Shown in pieces: positions 1-7,318 of a stretch of DNA of 15,221 nucleotides. The notes under the pieces were generated by a model. That model ran no database searches and was not told the DNA's origin. It saw nothing but the letters and a program-made list of their open reading frames with translations. Position 1 is the stretch's first letter, and the number at the start of each line of letters is the position of its first letter. The translations under genes and the position numbers were made by a program. The DNA is from JAZNQL01 sp045590155. Its GTDB lineage: Bacteria; Bacillota; Clostridia; UMGS1883; UMGS1540. The stretch spans positions 1 to 15,221 of the forward strand of contig JAZNQL010000009.1 of assembly GCA_045590155.1 (NCBI GenBank), in the 5' to 3' direction.

Positions 1-118
1 TAGTAACAATTTTACTTATAGTGATTAGATTTGCTATTTTATGTTTTATATAATTTAATTTCATTTTTTAGTACCTAGTTTACAAAATTATACGTTTTGA
101 ATAAAAAAATATATTCCT

Positions 119-147
119 ATTTCCTTGATATTATATTATCATATAAT
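119..147 (+). promoter_or_regulatory. Probable promoter of the isomerase/dehydrogenase operon
   Basis: A perfect -10 hexamer TATAAT lies at 142-147, 26 bases before the first start codon. The -35 position 17 bases upstream (119-124, ATTTCC) is poor, so a regulator may be needed. The spacer contains an inverted repeat, TGATA (126-130) and TATCA (137-141) separated by 6 bases, which could be an operator. Transcripts would start near 153-155 and have only a short leader. Bases 1-118 are very AT-rich and show no gene or clear signal. Confidence 0.4.
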
Positions 148-173
148 TACAAAAAAAGCAAGGAGGTATTGTT

Positions 174-1010
174 ATGAAAAAAGGTATAAGTATATGGTCG
201 TTTGCAGAAACAGATTTAAGAAAATGTATGGAGCTTGCTCTTGATGCAGGATTTGACGGAATAGAACTGGCTCTTGATGAACATGGTCCCGTTTCAATGG
301 ACTCAACAAAAGAAGATATATTGAATGTTAAAAAAATGGCAGACGAGGTTGGCATTGAACTTTACAGCGTTGCCAGCGGTTTGTACTGGACATATAATTA
401 CACATCAGCAAATGAAGAAAATGTAAAACGTGCAAAGGAAATAACAACGAAGCAGTTAGAAGTTGCATCCTGGCTTGGTTGTGATACTATTTTAGTTGTT
501 CCGGGGGCTGTGGAAGTTGCTTTTGATCCCGGCGAAATTGTAGAGTACGATGTCGCTTATGAGCGTGCACTCTCCGCTCTTCGTGAGCTTGCTCCCATAG
601 CAGAAAGCTTAAAGGTATCAATCGGCGTTGAAAACGTATGGAACAGATTTTTGCTTTCCCCTATGGAAATGGCGGACTTTATAGACAAGGTTGGAAGTGA
701 CTATGTTGGCTCATATTTTGATGTTGGCAACGTACTCTTTTCTGGCTACCCCGAACACTGGATTAAGATTTTAAATAAGAGAATTAAAAAGGTTCACTTT
801 AAAGATTACAGACGTGCAGCAGGTGATTTGCACGGCTTTGTAGACCTTTTGGCAGGAGAAGTAAATTGGCCAAACGTTATCGACCAGCTTAACAAGATTG
901 GCTATGACGGTTTTGTAACAGCAGAAATGCTTCCGCCTTATACTCACTATCCTGAAACAATAATCTATAACACATCAACTGCAATGAATAAAATTTTAGG
1001 GAGGAAATAA
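174..1010 (+). CDS. Sugar phosphate isomerase/epimerase-like TIM-barrel protein
   Basis: This 278-residue cytoplasmic protein belongs to the xylose-isomerase-like TIM-barrel (AP endonuclease 2) superfamily, which includes sugar 3-epimerases, inosose dehydratases and hydroxypyruvate isomerases. The first strand reads GISIWSF (4-10) and is followed by GFDGIEL (26-32). The likely divalent-metal ligands sit where the fold expects them: E153 in GVENVWN, D183 in YFDVGNV, H208 in KVHFKDY and E251 in TAEML. The length is typical. The start is set by AAGGAGG at 160-166, eight bases before the ATG. It is the first gene of a three-gene operon; only two bases separate it from the next gene. Family membership is what I see. 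The reaction (isomerisation, epimerisation, dehydration or beta-elimination of an oxidised sugar or cyclitol) is inferred from the two downstream dehydrogenases. Confidence 0.85.
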   Translation: MKKGISIWSFAETDLRKCMELALDAGFDGIELALDEHGPVSMDSTKEDILNVKKMADEVGIELYSVASGLYWTYNYTSANEENVKRAKEITTKQLEVASWLGCDTILVVPGAVEVAFDPGEIVEYDVAYERALSALRELAPIAESLKVSIGVENVWNRFLLSPMEMADFIDKVGSDYVGSYFDVGNVLFSGYPEHWIKILNKRIKKVHFKDYRRAAGDLHGFVDLLAGEVNWPNVIDQLNKIGYDGFVTAEMLPPYTHYPETIIYNTSTAMNKILGRK

Positions 1011-1012
1011 GT

Positions 1013-1993
1013 ATGTTAAAAGTAGGTTTAATCGGTTGTGGATTTATGGGCACAATGCACGCAAACTGTTACAAAAATATTGAAGGCGTAGAGCTTGTTG
1101 CTTTTGCGGATATAAGACGCGAATATGCAGAAAAACTGGCTGAAGGAACAAATGCTGTTATTTACGGAGACGGATATGATTTGATTCGCGATGCCAAATT
1201 AGACATTATTGATATTTGCCTGCCTACATATTTGCATTCAGAATATGCAATTGCTGCAATGAAAAAAACAAAATATGTTTTTGTAGAAAAGCCCGTTGCT
1301 TTGACACAAGAACAAGGTGCACAGATGCTTAAAAAGGCAGAAGAAACTGGTGCTTATGTTCAGGTTGGTCAGGTTATAAGATTTTGGGATGAATATGTAA
1401 AGCTTGCACAAATTATTAAATCTGGGGAACTGGGCAGAATTATCAACGCAAACTTCAGAAGACTCAGTCCTATCCCTACATGGGGTTGGAATGACTGGCT
1501 GCTCAAAAACGAGCTTTCGGGCGGTGCGGCACAGGATTTACATATTCATGATATGGATTATGTTCTTTCTCTTTTTGGAAAACCGAGCAGTATAAAATCA
1601 GTTAAAAATATTATAGGAGAAAAATCTTCCTACATCAATTCTCTCCTGACCTATGACGATTTTGTTGTAGGCGTAGAAGGTACTTGGGGATTGCCCGCAA
1701 CACATCCTTTTGAGGCAACATTCAGAGTTGTATTTGAAAAGGGTGTAGTAGAAAATGCAGGTGGTAAACTTATGCTTTATACAGATGCTTGTGCCGAAGA
1801 AATCAAAATTGAGAAAAACGAATGTTTAGGCGAAGGTTTTGAAGGTGGAAACATTTCTGATCTGGGCGGATACTACAACGAACTTGTATACTTTACAAAC
1901 TGTGCAAAGAATGGCTCAAAGGTAGAAAAAGCTACATTATGTGACGGTGTAGAATCGCTCAACTACGTATTAGAGGAGATTAAAAATGCTTAA
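1013..1993 (+). CDS. Gfo/Idh/MocA family NAD(P)-dependent oxidoreductase (first copy)
   Basis: This 326-residue soluble dehydrogenase has an N-terminal Rossmann domain with dinucleotide-binding motif GLIGCGFMGTMHA (5-17). The family hallmark EKP is at 92-94 in FVEKPVALT. The C-terminal alpha/beta domain carries GGAAQDLHIHDMDYV (170-184), in which D175 and H179 occupy the usual catalytic positions. Members oxidise or reduce a hydroxyl of sugars, sugar acids or inositols, with cofactor recycling. The start follows GGGAGG (about 999-1004) inside the end of the upstream gene. The stop overlaps the next gene by eight bases, so translation of all three is probably coupled. Substrate cannot be read from the sequence. 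The operon suggests a soluble sugar or cyclitol, possibly made inside the cell by a glycosidase. Confidence 0.88.
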   Translation: MLKVGLIGCGFMGTMHANCYKNIEGVELVAFADIRREYAEKLAEGTNAVIYGDGYDLIRDAKLDIIDICLPTYLHSEYAIAAMKKTKYVFVEKPVALTQEQGAQMLKKAEETGAYVQVGQVIRFWDEYVKLAQIIKSGELGRIINANFRRLSPIPTWGWNDWLLKNELSGGAAQDLHIHDMDYVLSLFGKPSSIKSVKNIIGEKSSYINSLLTYDDFVVGVEGTWGLPATHPFEATFRVVFEKGVVENAGGKLMLYTDACAEEIKIEKNECLGEGFEGGNISDLGGYYNELVYFTNCAKNGSKVEKATLCDGVESLNYVLEEIKNA

Positions 1994-3011
1994 AATTGGA
2001 ATTGTTGGCTGCGGTAATATTTTTACTATGCATGCAACAAGTGCTCATCATCTGGAAAATGCTGAAATTGTTGGCGTTTGCGATATAAAAAAAGATCGTG
2101 CAGACAAGGCTGCAAAAAAATATAATTGCAAAGCATATTATGACTACAAGGAACTTATAAAAAAAGAAAACATTGACGTTGTGCATATATGTGTGCCCCA
2201 TTACCTTCATCCCATTATTTCAAAGTATGCTATTACGGAAGGGGTAAATGTCCTTTGCGAAAAGCCTATGAGCATAAAGTATGAGGATGCCCTTGAAAAC
2301 GTTGCTCTTGCTGAAAAAAACCGAGTTAAATACGGCATTATTTTCCAGTGCAGATATAATGACTCTGCCAAGCTTGTTAAAGAAAAACTTGAAGACGGTA
2401 CTCTTGGTAAAATTATTTCTGCAAGAGTCGTTTTGACCTGGTGCAAGCCTGATGAATATTATAGTTTATCTGACTGGAAAGGCACCTGGGAAAAAGAAGG
2501 CGGCGGTGTTTTAATCGACCAGGCTATTCATTCTATTGACCTTGCAAACTGGTTTATAGACGACGAAATTGAAAGTGTACAAACTCATTTATCAAACCGC
2601 GGACATTCCATAATGGAGGTAGACGATACTGCTGAAGGTTTTGTAAAATATAAGGGCGGTGCTACTCTTGGTTTCTGGGCAATGAACAATTACGGATGCG
2701 ATGAGCCGATTGACATAAGACTTTTCTGCGAAAACGGAAAGGTAAGAATGGATTATGACAGTGCCGAAATTGTACTAAATGACGGGCAAATCTTTTCAAC
2801 ACAAACTACTGTAGACCCCGATATAGTATATGAAGACGGAAAAGATTATTGGGGTTTTCAGCATATTCGTGAAATTAAGGACTTTTATGATGCTGTTGAA
2901 AATGATAAAGAACCCTTTATAAGCGGAAAAGAAGCTTTGAAAATTCAAAAACTTATTTGTGAGATTTACAAAAAAGGAATAAAAAATTTTGAAAGAAATT
3001 TAGCTCATTAA
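1986..3011 (+). CDS. Gfo/Idh/MocA family NAD(P)-dependent oxidoreductase (second copy)
   Basis: This 341-residue protein has the same fold as its neighbour but is clearly diverged. The nucleotide-binding loop is GIVGCGNIFTMHA (5-17), EKP is at 92-94 in CEKPMS, and the catalytic segment GGGVLIDQAIHSIDL (172-186) contains D178, H182 and D185. The stretch SDWKGTWEKEGGG (162-174) before this motif is typical of one large subgroup of inositol and sugar dehydrogenases. The ATG lies inside the last codons of the upstream gene (8-base overlap) and is preceded by GAGGAG, so the start is secure. Two non-identical dehydrogenases with one TIM-barrel enzyme suggest oxidation at one position, rearrangement, then reduction by the second enzyme. 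That order is inference. A strong terminator follows directly, so the operon ends here. Confidence 0.88.
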   Translation: MLKIGIVGCGNIFTMHATSAHHLENAEIVGVCDIKKDRADKAAKKYNCKAYYDYKELIKKENIDVVHICVPHYLHPIISKYAITEGVNVLCEKPMSIKYEDALENVALAEKNRVKYGIIFQCRYNDSAKLVKEKLEDGTLGKIISARVVLTWCKPDEYYSLSDWKGTWEKEGGGVLIDQAIHSIDLANWFIDDEIESVQTHLSNRGHSIMEVDDTAEGFVKYKGGATLGFWAMNNYGCDEPIDIRLFCENGKVRMDYDSAEIVLNDGQIFSTQTTVDPDIVYEDGKDYWGFQHIREIKDFYDAVENDKEPFISGKEALKIQKLICEIYKKGIKNFERNLAH

Positions 3012-3052
3012 AAAACACCCTCTCCTATTCTTAAAGGAGAGGGTGTTTTTTT
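3012..3052 (+). terminator. Strong intrinsic terminator, possibly bidirectional
   Basis: A perfect 14-bp stem, AAACACCCTCTCCT at 3013-3026 and its complement at 3035-3048, has an eight-base loop and a T run to 3052. It starts just after the stop of the second dehydrogenase gene. The A run on the left side gives a T run on the other strand, so it can also terminate the convergent PHP phosphatase gene. Confidence 0.95.
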
Positions 3053-3088
3053 AAAATAATGAAGTTTTTAATATGTTCTTTTTAAATT

Positions 3089-3889
3089 TCAGATAATTCT
3101 CTTTCTAAAGATACCCATGTCAAGCTCGTATACATATTTAAATCCGATATAACGAAGTAACTTATCTGTTTCCTCAAAATTAAAACTTAAGGTTTTAACG
3201 CTATGACTATCAGACGAAAGTATTAACTTACAGTCCTTTTCTTTAAGTATATATAGAAGGTTTTCAGAAGGGTATGGCATTGTTCTTAATCCTCTTGAAA
3301 TTGCCCCTGTGTTAACTTCAAATATAACATCGTTTTCTGCCGCTTTTTTTATATACTTTTCTGCAAGGGTTAAATATTGGGCGTTGTTTAAAAACTTTTT
3401 TGTGTCTGTTTCGTCAAATTTAGTTATAAGATCAAAGTGTCCTACTATGTCGGGCTTTCTTTTGCTGATATAACTTACAAAGCTGCCGTAATAGGTATCG
3501 GCAAGCTTTATAACATCATTATTGAATTTTTTAAGGCATTTTTTAAACCCTTCACAATCCGAGTCGATGGAATAATATTGCCCGTCAATATTAAAATAGT
3601 GCGAACTTCCTATAATATAATCAAAGCTTTCTCTGTTTGTAAAAGAAAATGCATCTTCTTCTATTCCGCAGTAAATTTGTATTTTTTTGCCGTATTTTCT
3701 TTTTAGATCTGTTATTTCTTTTATGTAGTTTTCGGTATTTTTCATACAATAGCACAGGTCAAAAGGTGTATAAGCGTGACCCGAAAATCCTATGGCTGAA
3801 AAACCCTTTTCGATGGCATAAAGTACAATTTCTTCTGGTGTATTTGCACCGTCGCAATAGGTTGTGTGAGTGTGATAATTAGCTAACAT
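3089..3889 (-). CDS. PHP-domain phosphatase, histidinol-phosphatase (HisJ/HisK)-like
   Basis: This 266-residue member of the PHP metallo-phosphoesterase family is close in layout to HisJ/HisK-type histidinol phosphatases, which remove phosphate from L-histidinol phosphate in histidine synthesis. The metal-binding residues are all visible: H6 and H8 (YHTHT), D13 (YCDG), H38 (GFSGH), E77 (GIEED), H97 (GSSH), H151 (VGHFD), and D227 and H229 (SSDSHS). AGAGG lies eight bases before the ATG. It is a single-gene unit with its own promoter and has no histidine-synthesis genes beside it, so another phosphate monoester is possible. The family call is firm and the substrate is not. Confidence 0.85.
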   Translation of the reverse strand: MLANYHTHTTYCDGANTPEEIVLYAIEKGFSAIGFSGHAYTPFDLCYCMKNTENYIKEITDLKRKYGKKIQIYCGIEEDAFSFTNRESFDYIIGSSHYFNIDGQYYSIDSDCEGFKKCLKKFNNDVIKLADTYYGSFVSYISKRKPDIVGHFDLITKFDETDTKKFLNNAQYLTLAEKYIKKAAENDVIFEVNTGAISRGLRTMPYPSENLLYILKEKDCKLILSSDSHSVKTLSFNFEETDKLLRYIGFKYVYELDMGIFRKRII

Positions 3890-3929
3890 TTTTTAATCCT
3901 CTTAAGTGTTCCTTAAATTCTTGTATAGT

Positions 3930-3958
3930 ATCATACCACAAAAGAAACCTAAAATCAA
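3930..3958 (-). promoter_or_regulatory. Sigma-A-type promoter of the PHP phosphatase gene
   Basis: Read on the - strand, TTGATT (3958-3953) is followed by a 17-base spacer and TATGAT (3935-3930). The predicted transcript starts near 3923 and runs into the PHP gene start at 3889. It is back-to-back with the promoter at 3981-4009. Confidence 0.65.
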
Positions 3959-3980
3959 TCACAATAGTTTTCTGCAGTAC

Positions 3981-4009
3981 TTGACTAAAATAAAAGTGTG
4001 GATTATAAT
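3981..4009 (+). promoter_or_regulatory. Sigma-A promoter of the LUD-protein/phosphatase operon
   Basis: TTGACT (3981-3986), a 17-base spacer and a perfect TATAAT (4004-4009) make a near-consensus promoter. The transcript would start near 4016, leaving a leader of about 39 bases before the ATG at 4055. Confidence 0.8.
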
Positions 4010-4054
4010 GAAAATAACAGTTAAAAACTTTAAATATAAAACAAGGAGAAACGT

Positions 4055-4660
4055 ATGGATTTTAAACATATAAAAGATGTCTTTGAAGAAAAGGGTTACA
4101 AGGTTTCCTGTTTTAAAACTGCTGTTGATGCAAAGGACTATATAAATTCGGCAATTGACAAAAAAACAGTTGGTATAGGCGGTTCTGTAACAGTTGAGCA
4201 ACTTGGTTTATATGAATCACTTTCGCTGCATAACGATGTTTTCTGGCATGCAAGACAATACCAAGACAAAACGCCCGAACAAGTCCGCAGTTTTGCAAAC
4301 TCGGCACAGATTTATATTTCTTCTGTAAATGCACTTTCTGAAAGCGGCGAAATAATAAACATTGACGGAGCATGTAACAGAGTATCATCAATATGCTACG
4401 GCCACGAAAAAGTGTATTTTGTGATTGGAAAAAATAAAATTGCCAAAGATTTTGACTCCGCTTTATACAGAGCAAGAAATATTGCTGCTCCTCAAAATGC
4501 AAGAAGACTTAACAAAAATACTCCTTGTGCCAAAAATGCCGACCGTTGTTATGACTGCAAAAGTCCCGAACGTATTTGCCGTGTTCTTTCGGTATGGTGG
4601 TCAAAACCTACTATCGGCGAATACGAAATTATTCTTATAAACGAAAATCTTGGTTACTAA
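4055..4660 (+). CDS. Stand-alone LUD-domain (LutC/YkgG-like) protein with cysteine cluster
   Basis: This 201-residue soluble protein contains a LUD (formerly DUF162) domain, the fold of LutC and of part of LutB in L-lactate utilisation. Characteristic segments are VGIGGSVTVEQLG (39-51) and ALSESGEIINIDGACNRV (93-110). The C-terminus holds four cysteines, C158, C165, C168 and C175 (CX6CX2CX6C), that could bind a metal or an iron-sulfur cluster. The start follows AAGGAGA eight bases upstream. No lutA or lutB gene is near; the only partner is a phosphatase gene 16 bases downstream. An actual role in lactate oxidation is therefore doubtful. I am sure of the domain and unsure of the role. Confidence 0.8.
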   Translation: MDFKHIKDVFEEKGYKVSCFKTAVDAKDYINSAIDKKTVGIGGSVTVEQLGLYESLSLHNDVFWHARQYQDKTPEQVRSFANSAQIYISSVNALSESGEIINIDGACNRVSSICYGHEKVYFVIGKNKIAKDFDSALYRARNIAAPQNARRLNKNTPCAKNADRCYDCKSPERICRVLSVWWSKPTIGEYEIILINENLGY

Positions 4661-4676
4661 TTTTTGAGAGGTTATT

Positions 4677-5378
4677 ATGAAAATTCTTATTATACGACAC
4701 GGAGATCCCGATTATTCAATAGATTCCTTAACAGAGAAAGGATGGAGAGAAGCAGAGCTTTTATCAGAAAGACTTACAAAAATGCATATAGATGATTTTT
4801 ACTGCTCCCCTTTAGGTCGCGCTAAAGACACCGCTTCTCTTACTCTTAAAAAGCTTGAGAAACAAGCACAGGTGCTTCCTTGGCTGGAAGAATTCAGAGG
4901 AAATATAATTTCTCCTTTCAGTAATAAAAAAAGAGAAAGCTGGGATTTACCGCCTTCTCTTTGGGGAAATGAAAGTAAATATTATAGCTTAAACGACTGG
5001 AAAAACACTGACCTTATGCAAGAAAGCAATGTTCCTCAAATTTATGACGAAACCGCACAAGGTATTGACGAGCTTTTATCCCGTTACAAAATTACAAGAG
5101 ATGGTTTTACATACTACGGAAAAAGCGATAAAACTATCGCTTTATTCTGTCACTTTGCACTTGGAATTACTGTACTTTCTTATCTTTTGGGAATATCGCC
5201 TATAGTTGCGCAAAACAACTTTTTTCTCGCGCCCACTTCTGTTACAACTTTAGTTACAGAAACAGACAAAAAAGGTTGTTCTCATTTTCGTGCAACAGGA
5301 ATTGGGGATATCTCTCATTTATACGCAAACAAAGAGCCTGTATCAGAATCAGGTCTTTATCCTGTTTTTGAAAAATAA
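4677..5378 (+). CDS. Histidine phosphatase superfamily protein (phosphoglycerate-mutase-like)
   Basis: This 233-residue cytoplasmic enzyme starts with the hallmark IIRHGD (5-10), where H8 is the residue phosphorylated during catalysis. R7 and R48 (SPLGRA) are the phosphate-pocket arginines, E72 in LEEFRG is a candidate proton donor, and H159 in LFCHFALG is the second catalytic histidine. The start is supported by GAGAGG upstream. The gene lies 16 bases after the LUD-domain gene and shares its promoter. Members dephosphorylate small metabolites such as sugar phosphates, and a broad-specificity phosphatase is more likely than a true mutase. Its stop faces the end of the GNAT gene across a 60-base gap, in which I see no convincing terminator. 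Confidence 0.82.
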   Translation: MKILIIRHGDPDYSIDSLTEKGWREAELLSERLTKMHIDDFYCSPLGRAKDTASLTLKKLEKQAQVLPWLEEFRGNIISPFSNKKRESWDLPPSLWGNESKYYSLNDWKNTDLMQESNVPQIYDETAQGIDELLSRYKITRDGFTYYGKSDKTIALFCHFALGITVLSYLLGISPIVAQNNFFLAPTSVTTLVTETDKKGCSHFRATGIGDISHLYANKEPVSESGLYPVFEK

Positions 5379-5438
5379 CTGTTTTTCTTAATACATACAA
5401 TACAAAGTTGTTTTGATTGTGGGTTTACATATTGCTTA

Positions 5439-5870
5439 TTATAATTCCTTTTCCATTGCAACGTGTGTAACTCCTTCTTCCAAAAACTCGCCCGATACAG
5501 TTTTAAATCCCATTTTTTTATAAAAACCTTCGGCAGTTTTTTGGGCATTTAAAGTTATTTTCTTACAGTTAAAATCTTTTTTTATTTCGGGAAGACTTTT
5601 TTCCATCAAAAGTCTTCCCATTCCGTTTTTGTGCTTTAAGGTAAATACTCTGCCCATGTGGGCAATATCTTCATCTTCTCTGAACACTCGCAGATATGCC
5701 AAAACTCTGCCATCCTCTTCAAAAAAGTAATGTCTGCTTTCATAGTCCATATTGTCCATATCCTGACAGATTATATTTTGTTCAAGCATAAAGATTTCGC
5801 ATCTTGATTTTAATATTTCGTATAATTCGGTTAATGTAAGTTCGCCAAAGCTTTTGGTCTTAAATTCCAT
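5439..5870 (-). CDS. GNAT family N-acetyltransferase, ElaA-like
   Basis: This 143-residue protein matches the short ElaA-type GNAT acetyltransferases, which move the acetyl group of acetyl-CoA to an unidentified amine. The family stretch LKSRCEIFMLEQNI (20-33) and the DMDNMD and H47 region that follows are recognisable. Motif A for CoA binding is GRVFTLKHKNGMGRLLME (73-90), and the closing AEGFYKKMGF (113-122) is typical. AAGGAG lies nine bases before the ATG. It follows the DUF4832 gene by 32 bases on the same strand, so the two are probably cotranscribed. Substrate unknown. Confidence 0.85.
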   Translation of the reverse strand: MEFKTKSFGELTLTELYEILKSRCEIFMLEQNIICQDMDNMDYESRHYFFEEDGRVLAYLRVFREDEDIAHMGRVFTLKHKNGMGRLLMEKSLPEIKKDFNCKKITLNAQKTAEGFYKKMGFKTVSGEFLEEGVTHVAMEKEL

Positions 5871-5902
5871 GTGTTTGCGCTCCTTAAAAGCTTGTTTTTC
5901 CT

Positions 5903-7243
5903 TTAGTTTATTTTTATTTTACCTACCTTATAAAATTCTTCATCCCGCTCGGCATTTGTTGCAAAGTACACTATATCGGAGTGAATGCTTTTAAGTGCTA
6001 TTTCAACCTCGTATTCGCTAGCCTCAATATCCTTCGGAAGCTGTGCGCAAAGCCATTCCGTATGCTTACCAGGAATCCATTTTGTTATATCAACATTCTG
6101 TTCAAATTCATAAATTTTTTCATTGTTTTTAAGGCGTACAATCAAAGGCATTTTTTTGTATGCAGGTGCTACGCCAACATTTTCTACCTTAAAAAGTATA
6201 GATACAAGGTCTCCTTTTGAGGCAGTGGCAGGCAAGGATACGCTGTTTATTGTAAAGTGATATCCCATACGGCTTAACCAATAGTCACATTTATCCTGCC
6301 AGTCCCACGGTATGGGAATTGATTTTGGATTAAATGAACTTATATGCCACTGAAGGGTTTTTTCTATAATTTCATCAATGCTCCAACCCTTTCGTTTCCA
6401 TTCTCCAAGCCACCAGTATGATTCGAAAGAAACGGGAGCTTTTTTCCATTGTTCCGGCACTTTTTCGATAAGAGGCGGATATATGTTTTGGGTATGATTA
6501 GGGCATCCAAGTCCGTCCCCTCTCCACCCTACATTCTGGTAACGTGATGCATACTCTATAAGCTCTGTGCGTGATATCTGCGTTAAAAGCTGAGTGTTTG
6601 GAAATGCTTTTGCATAGGTATCAACTGTTGTTTCAAAAAGGTCGTCAGGATATAGCTCAAGGTTATGTCCCTCTCCCCATGCACCAGGAAGTGAAATATC
6701 TATTGCATCAAAGAAAGGGTCTTTATCAAAACGCTCGCCGAGTTTTGTTACTGCTTCTAAAAAAAGTTGCATAAACAAAGGGTCGGTAGGAGAATCCTTT
6801 ACTCTTTGCATATCAGGACGTTCGGGACAAGGGATAAGTTCTTTCAGCCATTCGGGAACATCATCACACGCTCTGGTGCTATGTGCCATAAAACGGAATA
6901 TAAGCGACTGTTTATGTTCTTTTGCTTGTTTAAGTATATCTTCTATAAATTCGTAGTTATATTCTCCGCGTCTGGGTTCAAACTCTTTCCATAACGTGCG
7001 GATATATACTATTGTTGTATCGGGATAATATCCTTCATTTCTGCCATTTTCTTCAACATCAGAAGAAACGGGGAAACATTCTACCCTTTCGGTTTCGGTA
7101 AACATTGCTTCCGGCTTTACAACTATATCTGAATACAACTTTTCTCCTCTGAAATGTTGAAAACTCATAAATCCGATATAAGGATTCTGTCCTTCTTCTA
7201 CTCTGTATTCAAAACTGTTTTTTATATTAGGAGTTCTTAACAT
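5903..7243 (-). CDS. Intracellular glycoside-hydrolase-like TIM barrel with DUF4832 C-terminal domain
   Basis: This 446-residue protein has two parts. The N-terminal region (about 20-325) resembles a GH42/GH-A-type TIM barrel, with LWKEFEPRRGEYNY (84-97) near the substrate entry, PGAWGEG (186-192) carrying candidate acid/base E191, and PVSFESYWW (270-278) carrying candidate nucleophile E274. The C-terminal region (about 325-446) is a beta-sandwich of the DUF4832 type, marked by MGYHFTINSVSLPAT and ENVGVAPAY. There is no signal peptide or membrane segment, so it acts in the cytoplasm. I place the start at the ATG at 7243, which follows AGAGGT. A reading-frame extension of 13 residues would run back into the terminator hairpin. 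A glycosidase role is inferred; the substrate is unknown. The ElaA-like GNAT gene follows. Confidence 0.78.
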   Translation of the reverse strand: MLRTPNIKNSFEYRVEEGQNPYIGFMSFQHFRGEKLYSDIVVKPEAMFTETERVECFPVSSDVEENGRNEGYYPDTTIVYIRTLWKEFEPRRGEYNYEFIEDILKQAKEHKQSLIFRFMAHSTRACDDVPEWLKELIPCPERPDMQRVKDSPTDPLFMQLFLEAVTKLGERFDKDPFFDAIDISLPGAWGEGHNLELYPDDLFETTVDTYAKAFPNTQLLTQISRTELIEYASRYQNVGWRGDGLGCPNHTQNIYPPLIEKVPEQWKKAPVSFESYWWLGEWKRKGWSIDEIIEKTLQWHISSFNPKSIPIPWDWQDKCDYWLSRMGYHFTINSVSLPATASKGDLVSILFKVENVGVAPAYKKMPLIVRLKNNEKIYEFEQNVDITKWIPGKHTEWLCAQLPKDIEASEYEVEIALKSIHSDIVYFATNAERDEEFYKVGKIKIN

Positions 7244-7266
7244 ATTATTTACCTCTTTAACTTTCC

Positions 7267-7305
7267 AAAAAAGGCTACACACAAAATTTGTTGTAGCCTT
7301 TTTTT
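7267..7305 (-). terminator. Intrinsic terminator between the SDR gene and the DUF4832 gene
   Basis: An inverted repeat pairs AAAAAAGGCTACA (7267-7279) with TGTAGCCTTTTTTT (7292-7305), and the inner bases can extend the stem. Read on the - strand it ends in a T run, shortly after the SDR stop. I see no promoter between it and the DUF4832 start at 7243, so it may set the ratio of the two products by partial termination. Confidence 0.85.
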
Positions 7306-7318
7306 ATATAAGAAATTT

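Noticed and set aside
4113..4502. - strand frame opposite the LUD-domain gene
   Set aside because: Shadow of a gene with a consensus promoter, ribosome binding site and conserved domain motifs.
5379..5438. Terminator between the convergent phosphatase and GNAT genes
   Set aside because: Only short imperfect repeats such as ACAAT and ATTGT are present, without a stable stem and T run.
7244..7282. Upstream extension of the DUF4832 protein by 13 residues
   Set aside because: It overlaps the terminator hairpin and lacks a ribosome binding site, while the ATG at 7243 has AGAGGT before it.
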